In this document: positions 40,984 through 49,103 of the stretch, piece by piece | Position numbering within the stretch: the stretch's first letter is position 1 | Layout: the number at the start of each line of letters is the position of its first letter | NCBI GenBank assembly: GCA_945901405.1 | Contig: CAMDLH010000016.1 | Coordinates: forward strand, 1-57,567 | Reading direction: 5' to 3' | Source of the DNA: Bordetella parapertussis | GTDB lineage: Bacteria; Pseudomonadota; Gammaproteobacteria; Burkholderiales; SG8-41 | DNA length: 57,567 nucleotides | Notes under the pieces: model-generated | The model's input: only the letters and a program-made list of their open reading frames with translations | What the model was told of the DNA's origin: nothing | Databases searched by the model: none | Made by a program: the position numbers and the translations under genes

Positions 40984-41904
40984 ATGGGCAACAGCGTGCA
41001 AGACAAAGTAGTCGTGGTCACTGGTGCTGGCGGCGGCATCGGCCGCGAGATGGCATTGGCGATGGCCGCCAACGGCGCGAAGGTGGTGGTCAATGACATC
41101 GGCGCCGGGCTGGGCGGCGAACTCAGCGCCGACAGCGCGGGCGCCGCGCAAAAAGTGGTGAATGAAATCAAAGCCGCGGGCGGCGTTGCTGTCGCCAACA
41201 CCGATTCGGTTTCAACCTGGGCCTCCGCCGAGCGCATCATTCAATGCGCGGTTGATACCTTTAGCCGCATCGACGGCGTGGTTAACAACGCCGGCATACT
41301 GCGCGACCGCATTTTTCACAAGATGAGCGAGGATGACTGGCGCTCGGTGATCGCGGTGCATCTGGATGGCGCGTTTTTCATGAGCCGCGCGGCGGCCAAC
41401 CACATGCGCGCGCAAAACAGCGGCGCGTTTGTGCACATGACTTCAACCTCGGGCCTCATCGGCAATTTCGGCCAGGCCAACTACAGCGCGGCCAAGCTCG
41501 GCATCGCGGCGCTCTCCAAAAGCATCGCGCTCGATCTGGGCCGCCACCGCGTGCGCTCGAATTGCATCGCACCCTTTGCATGGAGCCGCATGACAAGCTC
41601 CATCCCCACCAACACCCCCGAAGAAAAAGAACGCGCCGGGCAACTGCAAAAAATGGAAGCGCGCAAGGTCGCACCCATGGCCGTGTTCCTGGTGAGCGAC
41701 GCCGCCGCCGAAGTAACCGGCCAAATCTTCGGCGTGCGCGCCAACGAAATCATGCTGTTCAGCCAGCCGCGCCCGATACGCTCGGTGCATCACACGCCCG
41801 AGTGGACGCCCGAAGCGATTGCGCAAGTGGCATTGCCCGCGATGCAACGGCAGTTTTATCCGCTGGAACGCTCGCCGGATGTAGTATCCTGGGATCCGAT
41901 TTGA
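40984..41904 (+). CDS. SDR-family oxidoreductase (MFE-2/HSD17B4-like)
   Basis: A 306-residue NAD(P)-dependent dehydrogenase. The cofactor loop is VVVTGAGGGIGREMALAMA, then VNDIGAGLGG with Asp favouring NAD+, NNAGILRDRIFHKM, and YSAAK in GQANYSAAKLGIAAL with Ser upstream. FHKM and the long C-terminus resemble the 3-hydroxyacyl-CoA dehydrogenase part of multifunctional enzyme type 2. GAGAGGAAT precedes the ATG. It overlaps the next gene (TTGA), so it is coupled to a binding protein. Confidence 0.9.
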   Translation: MGNSVQDKVVVVTGAGGGIGREMALAMAANGAKVVVNDIGAGLGGELSADSAGAAQKVVNEIKAAGGVAVANTDSVSTWASAERIIQCAVDTFSRIDGVVNNAGILRDRIFHKMSEDDWRSVIAVHLDGAFFMSRAAANHMRAQNSGAFVHMTSTSGLIGNFGQANYSAAKLGIAALSKSIALDLGRHRVRSNCIAPFAWSRMTSSIPTNTPEEKERAGQLQKMEARKVAPMAVFLVSDAAAEVTGQIFGVRANEIMLFSQPRPIRSVHHTPEWTPEAIAQVALPAMQRQFYPLERSPDVVSWDPI

Positions 41905-42875
41905 ATCTGCGGCTACTTGCGGCGGTTGCGCTGGCCGCGCCAGCGGCGCTGCATGCGCAAACGACGCCGACAACGGCGGGCTACCCAAGCAAGGCTGTTC
42001 GCATCATCGTCGGTTTCCCGCCCGGTGGCGGCACCGATAAATTCGCGCGCCTGATCGGCCCCAAGCTCTCGGCAAGTTTCGGCCAACCAGTGGTCATCGA
42101 TAATCGTCCTGGCGCGGGCGGCATCGTCGGCAGCGAACTCGTTGCGAAATCCGCGCCCGACGGGCACACCGTGCTCGTCACCACCAGCGGCTACGTCATT
42201 ACCGCCGCATTGCATGCGAAGCTGCCGTTCGATCCGGTCACGAGCTTGGCGCCGGTAACGATGTTCGCAACGACGCCCAGCGTGCTGCTGGTGCATCCTT
42301 CCGTGCCGGCAAAAAGCGTGAAGGAGCTGATCGCGTTTGCGAAGCTCAATCCGGGGCGGCTCAACTATGGCTCTACCGGCAACGGCTCGCCGTACCACAT
42401 CGCCACCGAGATGTTCAAAAGCATGGCGGGTGTCAACTTCGCGCACGTGCCGTACAAGGGCGCGGCGCCCGCGATCATCGCCGCGCTGAGCGGTGAGGTG
42501 GCGCTGGTGTTCGCCAACATCGTGTCCGGCCTGCCGCACGCGCGCAGCGGGCGCATGCGTGCGCTCGCCGTAACGCCGCGCACGCGCTCACCCATTGCGC
42601 CGGAACTCCCCACCATGGCGGAAGCGGGCGTGCCCGGTTATGAATTCACCACATGGTTCGGCGCGCTGGTGCCGTCGGGCACGCCGCAAAACATCGTGCA
42701 ACGCCTGCACGGTGAAATCAAGAATGCCGTGAATGCACCAGAGATACGCGCGGCGTTCATCGCCGATGGCGCGGATACACATGACACGACGCCGGAGGCG
42801 TACGCGCAAATCATCAAGGCAGACATTCAGAGTTTTACCAAGTTGGCGAAGCGGGTGGGGATGAGTGTGGATTGA
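41901..42875 (+). CDS. Bug-family tripartite tricarboxylate transporter substrate-binding protein
   Basis: A 324-residue periplasmic binding protein beginning at a TTG (41901) that overlaps the SDR stop. This start gives a compact signal peptide, LNLRLLAAVALAAPAALHA, then QTTPTTAGYPSKAVRI. The frame opens 113 codons earlier but that is shadow of the SDR gene. The ligand loop FPPGGGTDKFAR, IDNRPGAGGIVGSE and VPYKGAAPAI are standard. Coupling with an acyl-CoA-type SDR suggests that the ligand enters a beta-oxidation-like route. Confidence 0.9.
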   Translation: MNLRLLAAVALAAPAALHAQTTPTTAGYPSKAVRIIVGFPPGGGTDKFARLIGPKLSASFGQPVVIDNRPGAGGIVGSELVAKSAPDGHTVLVTTSGYVITAALHAKLPFDPVTSLAPVTMFATTPSVLLVHPSVPAKSVKELIAFAKLNPGRLNYGSTGNGSPYHIATEMFKSMAGVNFAHVPYKGAAPAIIAALSGEVALVFANIVSGLPHARSGRMRALAVTPRTRSPIAPELPTMAEAGVPGYEFTTWFGALVPSGTPQNIVQRLHGEIKNAVNAPEIRAAFIADGADTHDTTPEAYAQIIKADIQSFTKLAKRVGMSVD

Positions 42876-42959
42876 GAGAAACTGCGCAGCGGCGACAGGT
42901 TGCGAATAAGGTAGCACTTTAAACAGCGTCTTGATGCAAGCAGGCTTGAAGGAGTGAAT

Positions 42960-43153
42960 ATGCGCTACATGGTGACTATCAAAAAGGCCCGACAAGTCTC
43001 GGAGCGTTCGTGCCCGATTTGCCGGGCTGTATTGCTGCGAGCGAAATCGAAGCTCGGGAGCTTTTTCACGAGGCGATCCAGTTAAACTTGGATGATTTGC
43101 AAGTCGGCGGCGAGTCCGTACCAGACCCTGTTTTGAATAGTGCTTTGGATTAA
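42960..43153 (+). pseudogene. HicB-family antitoxin gene with one-base frameshift
   Basis: GAAGGAG and the ATG at 42960 give MRYMVTIKK, then the frame is lost at an A5-G2-C3 run (42980-42990). One added base there restores GPTSLGAFVPDLPGCIAA, then EIEARELFHEAIQLNLDDL and VPDPVLNSALD to the TAA at 43151, a normal HicB-type antitoxin of about 65 residues. No hicA toxin gene is beside it. It may be a true orphan pseudogene or an assembly indel. Confidence 0.75.
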
Positions 43154-43213
43154 TGAGATCGCACTTCTTTAGCGAGACATCGTAAACGCATTACGTTACC
43201 TCGTTGATCGAAA

Positions 43214-43242
43214 TTGACTTTCACTTGCCAAGTTGGTACAAG
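43214..43242 (+). promoter_or_regulatory. Possible promoter of the TIGR04255 operon
   Basis: TTGACT (43214-43219) and TACAAG (43237-43242) are 17 bases apart, about 110 bases before the start at 43352, in an AT-rich 200-base gap (43154-43351) that otherwise shows nothing. The -10 is weak. Confidence 0.35.
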
Positions 43243-43351
43243 TAGTTTTAAATTGCCATCCGAATCTGAAAAACCCAATCAACTCATATAGTTAGCGGCA
43301 TGATTCGAGAAACTATTTCATTCTAATGTTGTCTACTTCACACCCCTGCTG

Positions 43352-44167
43352 ATGCGCACGGACGAGCCACTTCCGGACTTTACTGCGCCACCCGTAAACG
43401 AAACTGCGATTTCAATACAGTTCGTGCCGATCGCGAATTTTGGCGTGCCGCATTATGGGTTGTATTGGAAATTACTGCGAGAAGAGTTTCCCAATTATCA
43501 AGTGCAACCGCCGATAGTGAACGTTACTGAACAATTCGACGTTCCAGTGAGGGTGCCGAGACTGGGATTGCAGTTTGTTATGCAACCTGAAATGCGTTGC
43601 TGGTATCTAGACGCTTCGGGAAATCGACTATTGCAACTACAAAACGACCGGTTTGTACACAATTGGCGGCAAGTATCAGGAAATGAACCTTACCCTCGTT
43701 TTCCTAAAATTCGCGAAATGTTTCTGGCTGAATGGACTCGCTTTTGCGATTTTTTGAAACAAGAAAATCTGCCTCAACCACAAATTAACCAATGTGAAGT
43801 TACGTACGTGAATCACATCGAATATTACAAGGGCTGGGACGGCTATGGTGATCTCGGAAGCGTAATTGCCCCATGGTCGGGAAATGCATCGGAAGGATTT
43901 CTACCCAGTCCTGAAAAAGTGAACATGGAAGCGCACTATCGTTTGCCTTCCAATTTAGGAAGACTACATATTGCAGTCGAGCCGGTGGTGCGTGGTCGCG
44001 ATACCAAAGAAGTACTTCAAATCACGCTAACGGCCAGAGGCGCGCCAGTATCTTCTGCACAAGAAGACGTGTTCAATTGGATTGATCTTGGTCGGAAGTG
44101 GGTGGTGAAGGGGTTCTGTGACTTTACTGCTGCGAAAATGCACCAAACTTGGGGAAAGACATCATGA
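43352..44167 (+). CDS. TIGR04255 family protein
   Basis: A 271-residue protein of a family described only as sporadically distributed (TIGR04255). The N-terminal ETAISIQFVPIANFGVPHYG, then LQFVMQPEMRCWYLDASGNR and CEVTYVNHIE are typical. No signal or membrane segment; mixed alpha/beta. It is AT-richer than the neighbours and has no obvious ribosome site. Its stop overlaps the next gene's ATG. It is the first of three co-directional genes that look like one horizontally acquired unit. Confidence 0.8.
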   Translation: MRTDEPLPDFTAPPVNETAISIQFVPIANFGVPHYGLYWKLLREEFPNYQVQPPIVNVTEQFDVPVRVPRLGLQFVMQPEMRCWYLDASGNRLLQLQNDRFVHNWRQVSGNEPYPRFPKIREMFLAEWTRFCDFLKQENLPQPQINQCEVTYVNHIEYYKGWDGYGDLGSVIAPWSGNASEGFLPSPEKVNMEAHYRLPSNLGRLHIAVEPVVRGRDTKEVLQITLTARGAPVSSAQEDVFNWIDLGRKWVVKGFCDFTAAKMHQTWGKTS

Positions 44168-44610
44168 CCGCTATCACAAACACCGCAGTACCAACGATGG
44201 GTGCTCGGCATTCGTACAGAGGAACTAGCAGCCCAATTTGGGGAAGTTATTTCAACGTTAGCGGGCTTAGTGAAGATCAGGTCAAGGCCATTCAGAAAAT
44301 TGCTGGGTTCGAGCAGCTACCAATGAATTGGGATAGTTATGGAAGCCGTCGTGTTGCGGATGCGGTCATAAGAAATGCCATCGACTTAGTAATGACCACC
44401 TTTGATTTGGGGCCTGTGCCTCGAATACTTCCCGTATCTGGTGGCGGCGTTCAGTTCGAATGGGAAAAGGGCGAAAGGGAATTAGAAATTGAAATTCTGC
44501 CCGACTTAAGAATTGAATATTTGTTGGCTGAAAACGGAGAGCCTGTGGAGCCGCGAAGGGATTTCAAGTCGATAGACGATCTTCTGTCTTGGCTAATTTA
44601 TGGTCACTAA
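44164..44610 (+). CDS. Conserved hypothetical protein with NWDSYG motif, 148 aa
   Basis: A 148-residue protein starting at the ATG that overlaps the TIGR04255 stop (ATGA). The motif LPMNWDSYGSRRVADAVI followed by VSGGGVQFEWEKGERELEIE is one I know from a scattered family of uncharacterised bacterial proteins. The C-terminus is acidic. Its tight coupling to the TIGR04255 gene suggests that the two products act together. Confidence 0.75.
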   Translation: MTAITNTAVPTMGARHSYRGTSSPIWGSYFNVSGLSEDQVKAIQKIAGFEQLPMNWDSYGSRRVADAVIRNAIDLVMTTFDLGPVPRILPVSGGGVQFEWEKGERELEIEILPDLRIEYLLAENGEPVEPRRDFKSIDDLLSWLIYGH

Positions 44611-44628
44611 GAGCATTTCTGCCATACG

Positions 44629-45057
44629 ATGGCCGAGAAGGATCACCCGGATGACGAGTCCATCGCGAACGACGAACTCTTGTATCTACGAATTTTTCCA
44701 GACCCAGATTCACTTCAACTGAGGGAACTTGGGGGCGGGTACCGACCGTCGTCCGGATCGTTAAAGCGGAACGGACAGGCGCTATCTGTGGATTTGGGAT
44801 CCTTATCTACCCCGGAGCAGACGCGAGATCGCGATACCAAATTCCCGTTTCACGTCGCTGCGTTTACCGCAGGAGTCGCGCGACTTGCCGGTTGTAAAGT
44901 CGTGCGCGCGCCTGAACCCGACAACCCCGCACATGGCTTAGTAATCGGGAATCACGAACGAGATGATGGCTCATTGAATAAGGGCCAAATTAGGAAAATA
45001 TCTCGCCAAGCGATAATTGTTCTGGTAAATCCACTTGCAGTTAGTGGCGATAAGTAG
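44629..45057 (+). CDS. Conserved hypothetical protein, third gene of the TIGR04255 set
   Basis: A 142-residue protein. ELLYLRIFPDPDSLQL and a GYRPSSGSLKRNGQALSVDL segment, then FHVAAFTAGVARLAGCKVVR and NPAHGLVIGNH, resemble from memory a short protein family in which R-P-S-S, S-V-D and N-P-A-H are conserved and which often stands beside the NWDSYG type. I cannot name a function. It follows 18 bases after its neighbour. Confidence 0.65.
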   Translation: MAEKDHPDDESIANDELLYLRIFPDPDSLQLRELGGGYRPSSGSLKRNGQALSVDLGSLSTPEQTRDRDTKFPFHVAAFTAGVARLAGCKVVRAPEPDNPAHGLVIGNHERDDGSLNKGQIRKISRQAIIVLVNPLAVSGDK

Positions 45058-45210
45058 TTGATGGGACAAGGGCTGACCGCTGTGTTGATATGCAAATCAC
45101 CCACGTCGAATCCTAAGTCGAGCGCACAAATCCCCCGCACGAGTCCGGCACATACGCCGGTCAGGAGAGCTCGAAGTTCCTGCGTTGCCACGTAACGGCC
45201 GCCAACGCGG

Positions 45211-45402
45211 TTGTCGGGTGAAGCTGTGACAGCCTGCTTTCTCGCCGCCCTGGTCGCGAGATTGCTCAATGGCGGCATGCTTGAGGTGCATGGCGCGCAC
45301 GTGGCGCTGAAGGCGCGCTTTGCCACGCACCCCGACTTCCGCGACGGCAAGCTCCACGTGCCGGACGCGCCGGGGCTGGGGTTTTCGCTGAAGCCATGTT
45401 AA
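45211..45402 (+). pseudogene. C-terminal remnant of an enolase-superfamily (MR/MLE) gene
   Basis: From about 45238 the translation resembles the last 50 residues of a mandelate racemase/muconate lactonizing enzyme: MLEVHGAHVALKARFATH and DGKLHVPDAPGLGFSLKP, the usual D-x-P-G-L-G-x end. Everything before it is missing. It abuts the TIGR04255 islet and is followed by the CMD-family gene, so it was probably part of that catabolic operon before it was cut. The remaining bases of the 45058-45438 gap show nothing else. Confidence 0.55.
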
Positions 45403-45438
45403 TTTCCGCCTTCCCCCAAACTCTTCAGGATTCACATC

Positions 45439-46029
45439 ATGGCCGACCGCCGCTTTCCGCTCATCCCCGTCGAGAACCTCACCGCCGACCAAAAAACCGT
45501 TTACGACGCGATCAAAGGCGGGCCGCGCGCCAAATTGGCGAGCTTTAAAGCCGTTACCAAGCCTGAGCCGATCGGCGGGCCGTTCAACATGATGTTGCGC
45601 AGTCCCGGCATCGGCAACATCGTGCAGTCGCTGGGCGGCGAAATCCGCTTCAAGAGCGCGATTCCGGCGAAGCTGAACGAGTTCGCGATCATGGTGACCG
45701 CGCGCTACTGGACGTCGAACTACGAGTGGCATGCACACTGTCGGCTCGCGCTCGAAGCCGGGCTTGATCCGGCCAAGGCGAAGGATGTCGCCGAGAACCG
45801 CCGCCCCGCCAACATGGATGAAGACGAAGCCATCGTCTACGATTTCTCGCACGAACTGCACCATACCAAGCAGGTGAGCGACGCCAACTACAAGCGCGTG
45901 CTCGACCGCTTCGGCGAGCGCGGCGTGTTCGATCTGATCGCGGTCAACGGCTACTACTCGCTGATCTCGATGGTTCTGAACGTGGATCGCGTGCCGCTGC
46001 CCGACGGCGTGCCGCTGCCGTTGAAATAA
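45439..46029 (+). CDS. Carboxymuconolactone decarboxylase (CMD/AhpD-like) family protein
   Basis: A 196-residue all-helical protein of the CMD family. LNEFAIMVTARYWTSNYEWHAHCRLALEAGL is the core; E-W-x-x-H replaces the C-x-x-C pair of AhpD, as in the decarboxylase-like branch. FDLIAVNGYYSLISMVLN closes the domain. A weak AGGAT precedes the ATG. It is followed 15 bases later by a hydroxyacid dehydrogenase, with which it probably forms an operon. Confidence 0.9.
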   Translation: MADRRFPLIPVENLTADQKTVYDAIKGGPRAKLASFKAVTKPEPIGGPFNMMLRSPGIGNIVQSLGGEIRFKSAIPAKLNEFAIMVTARYWTSNYEWHAHCRLALEAGLDPAKAKDVAENRRPANMDEDEAIVYDFSHELHHTKQVSDANYKRVLDRFGERGVFDLIAVNGYYSLISMVLNVDRVPLPDGVPLPLK

Positions 46030-46044
46030 TCACGAGGAGTCTCC

Positions 46045-47031
46045 ATGAAAATCGCCGTCATCCACGACTACGCCGATGTGTTTCGCACCACCAGACATTT
46101 CGCGAAACTCGCCGCGCACGAGGTGGTGATACACAACGACGCCTACGTCGACGCGAACCGCGTGGTGGCGCAGGTGAAAGGTTTTGACGCGGTGCTGCTC
46201 ACGCAACAACGCGTGCCGATCACGCGCCAGATTGTCGAGCAGTTGCCCGGCCTCAAGTTCATTTGCCAGACCGGCCGCAACGTTTATCACCTCGATGTCG
46301 CGGCGTGCACCGAGCATGGCATCACCGTGTCGGCGGGGCGTTTGTCCAGTGGCGGCAGTCCATATTCAACGACGGCGGAGCTGGCGTGGGGGTTGATTCT
46401 TTCATCGCTGCGGCAAATTCCGTTCGAGGTCGAGAGCTTCAAGCAGGGCAACTGGCACTCCACCGTCGGCACGCGGCTATTCGGCCGCACGCTGGGCATT
46501 TATGCGTTCGGTCACATCGGAGCGGCGGTGGCGCGTGTAGGGCGTGCATTTGGCATGAAAGTTGTGTGCTGGGGCCGCGAGGGTTCGATCGCGCGCGCGA
46601 AGGCCGAGGGTTTTGAAATTGCAGCCTCGCGCGAGGCGTTTTTCGAGAACGCGGACATCATCAGCCTGCATCTGCCCGGCAACAAGGCCACGCGCGGGCT
46701 GATCACCGGCGCCGATCTCGCGCGCATGAAACCCACCGCGTTGCTGGTCAACACCAGCCGCGCGCCCATCGTCGAGCTGGGTGCGCTGGCGGCCGCATTG
46801 CAAAAAGGCCGCCCCGGTTTCGCGGCGGTGGATGTGTATGAAGACGAGCCGGTGACGGGTGCCAACCATCCGCTGCTGAAACTGAAAAACGCGCTGTGCA
46901 CGCCGCATCTGGGTTATGCCGAGCGTGGCGGTTATGAGTCGATGTATGCGACAGCGATTGAACAACTGCTGGCCTTCGCCGAGGGCAAGCCGGTTGATGT
47001 GATCAACCCGGAAGTCGTGGGCAGGAAGTAG
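46045..47031 (+). CDS. D-2-hydroxyacid dehydrogenase family protein
   Basis: A 328-residue NAD-dependent dehydrogenase of the phosphoglycerate dehydrogenase type. The Rossmann motif is IYAFGHIGAAVARVGRAFG; catalytic Arg in VNTSRAPIV, Glu in DVYEDEPVT and His in CTPHLGYAE are all present. GAGGAG lies before the ATG. It is the second member of the pattern dehydrogenase plus Bug binding protein seen at 25573/24614. Confidence 0.9.
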   Translation: MKIAVIHDYADVFRTTRHFAKLAAHEVVIHNDAYVDANRVVAQVKGFDAVLLTQQRVPITRQIVEQLPGLKFICQTGRNVYHLDVAACTEHGITVSAGRLSSGGSPYSTTAELAWGLILSSLRQIPFEVESFKQGNWHSTVGTRLFGRTLGIYAFGHIGAAVARVGRAFGMKVVCWGREGSIARAKAEGFEIAASREAFFENADIISLHLPGNKATRGLITGADLARMKPTALLVNTSRAPIVELGALAAALQKGRPGFAAVDVYEDEPVTGANHPLLKLKNALCTPHLGYAERGGYESMYATAIEQLLAFAEGKPVDVINPEVVGRK

Positions 47032-47078
47032 CACACAACAAAATTACCACGGCAAAGCGTCGTTCACTTGAGGATTCC

Positions 47079-48050
47079 ATGCAACACAAATTTTTATCGT
47101 TACTAACGGTTGCCGCCGCCGCATCAGTCGTCGCGCCGTCAAGCAACGCGCAAGCGTTTCCCACCAAACCCATACGCTTCATCATCCCCACCGCGGCGGG
47201 CGGCGGTTCGGATCAGATCGTGCGATTTCTAGGCAATCGCTACAACGCGGCATGGGGGCAGCAGATTGTTGTCGACAACCGCCCGGGTGCGGGCATGGTG
47301 ATCGGCATCGATATCGCATCCAAGGCCACACCCGACGGCCACACGCTGGTGCTGGTGAATCCGTCGCACGCGATCAACGCCACGCTGATGGCGAAGTTGC
47401 CCTACGACCCGATCAACGATCTGATACCGATATCGGTGGTGGCGATGCAGGCGTTCGGGCTGGTGGTGCCCAATTCGCTGCCGGTGAAAAGCGTGAAAGA
47501 GATGATCGCGTACGCGAAGTCAAAGCCCAAGGATCTGTCGTTCGGTTCGTCGGGGCCGGGCTCGGCCTCGCACCTCGCGGGCGAGATGTTCAACGGCATG
47601 ACTGGCACGCAGCTCACGCACATCGCCTACAAGGGCACCGGGCCGGTATTGACCGATCTCATCCCTGGCCGCGTGCACATGTATATCAACCCGATGCTCG
47701 CTATCATCAATCAGGTGAACGCGGGGCAGATACGCCTCTTGGCGGTGACGTCGCCCAAGCGCGTGGCTTCACTGCCCGATGTGCCCACCATGACCGAAGC
47801 CGGCGTGGCGGGCTACGAAGCGACCTCGTGGTACATGGTGCTCGCACCGGCGAAAACGCCAGCGCCCATCATCAAGCAGGTTCACGCCGAGACGGTGAAC
47901 GCGCTCAAGCAGAAAGACATGCTGGCGATGCTCGACAAGGGCGGCACCGAGCCGGTGGGCAACACGCCCGCCGAGGCGATGGTATTCCTCAAGGCCGAAA
48001 TCGCGCGCTGGGGCAAGGTCATCAAGCAGGCGGGTATCAAACAGCAGTAA
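47079..48050 (+). CDS. Bug-family tripartite tricarboxylate transporter substrate-binding protein
   Basis: A 323-residue periplasmic binding protein with signal peptide ending SSNA before QAFPTKPIRFI. The ligand loop is TAAGGGSDQIVR; VDNRPGAGMVIGID and IAYKGTGPVLTDLIPG follow, and the protein ends KQAGIKQQ. GAGGATTCC leads to the ATG. It starts 48 bases after the hydroxyacid dehydrogenase and is the last gene before the rearranged junction. Confidence 0.93.
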   Translation: MQHKFLSLLTVAAAASVVAPSSNAQAFPTKPIRFIIPTAAGGGSDQIVRFLGNRYNAAWGQQIVVDNRPGAGMVIGIDIASKATPDGHTLVLVNPSHAINATLMAKLPYDPINDLIPISVVAMQAFGLVVPNSLPVKSVKEMIAYAKSKPKDLSFGSSGPGSASHLAGEMFNGMTGTQLTHIAYKGTGPVLTDLIPGRVHMYINPMLAIINQVNAGQIRLLAVTSPKRVASLPDVPTMTEAGVAGYEATSWYMVLAPAKTPAPIIKQVHAETVNALKQKDMLAMLDKGGTEPVGNTPAEAMVFLKAEIARWGKVIKQAGIKQQ

Positions 48051-48088
48051 GCAAGGGCGCGCTACAAAAATATCAATAAAACAATTAG

Positions 48089-48262
48089 TTACGTTCGCGC
48101 CACCGGTTGCACGCCTTGCCGCCGCGCGCCCCAGCGCGCAAGCATGGCGTGCAGTTCCTTGATATTGATTGGCTTGGTCGCATAGTCGTCCATGCCGGCC
48201 TTGAGGCAGTTGCCGCGGTCTTCCACCGATGCCGCCGCAGTCATGGCGATCACCACGGGGGC
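48089..48262 (-). pseudogene. C-terminal remnant of a response-regulator receiver domain
   Basis: The last 57 codons read PVVIAMTAAASVEDRGNCLK and AGMDDYATKPINIKELHAML, the second half of a receiver domain of hybrid-kinase type: the Thr in MTA and the conserved Lys in TKPI are present. The phosphorylated Asp and everything before are absent, and upstream of about 48262 the DNA belongs to the aminotransferase on the other strand. It is a truncated gene end. Confidence 0.75.
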
Positions 48263-48266
48263 AGGC

Positions 48267-49103
48267 GTGTTTCGCGCGCCGTTCGAGCCGCTGATTCCGC
48301 AGTGGAGTTGCGTGCCATTCAATGATTTAGGACAATTGGAAAATGTGTGTAAAAACAATGACATAGCCGCGGTCGTCATAGAGCCGATCCAGGTCGAATC
48401 CGGCGTGCGGCAGGCCAGCGATGATTTCATGCAAACGGTACGCGCGTGTTGTGATCGCAGCGGCGCATTGCTGGTGCTCGACGAAGTGCAAACCGGCCTG
48501 GGACGCACCGGGAGCGCATTTGCGTTTCAACAGTGTGGTGTCACGCCCGATGTGATCGCGCTCGCCAAGGCGCTGGGCGCGGGCGTCGTGCCCATCGGCG
48601 CCACGCTCGCGCGTAAGGGCTTGTTTCATCGCGCCTACGGCAGCTATGAGCGTTGCGAGGCGCACAACTCCACCTACGGCGGCAACGCGCTGGCGTGCAG
48701 CGTGGCGCTGGCCGCGGTCGATGCGATGCTGGAACCGGCATTGCTCGCGAATGCACGCACGCTGGGCGAGACCCTGGCTGCGTTATGCAATGAACACCTG
48801 CGCGATCACACATTGGTCAAAGGCTGGCGGTTCCACGGCTTGCTGGGCGCGATGGAAATGCACAACACCACGCACCCGTGGTTCGACTGGAGCGCGCTGG
48901 GCATGCCCGAGTGGCGCGACAAGCCGAGCACTGGCGCGCTGCTGGTGCATCGCCTGCATCGACGCGGTTTTTTGTTACAGCTATGCGGACACGACTGGAA
49001 CTGTTTGCGCATCGAACCGCCGTTGATCATCAACGAAACCGATTGCCGCGAACTGATCGCGGCGGTCAAAACCGAACTGGATTGGATCGCCAGCTATGGT
49101 TGA
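48267..49103 (+). pseudogene. Class III aminotransferase, 5'-truncated
   Basis: About 278 residues of a PLP-dependent class III aminotransferase remain, against roughly 420-460 in full enzymes. The PLP-contact Asp in LLVLDEVQTGLGRTG and the Schiff-base Lys in IALAKALGAG are present, and the C-terminal domain is complete (CLRIEPPLIINETDCRELI). The N-terminal 150-200 residues, including the first substrate loop, are lost at the junction near 48262. A GTG at 48267 could still start translation. Its stop overlaps the next gene by eight bases, so it was the first gene of the operon that follows. Confidence 0.8.
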
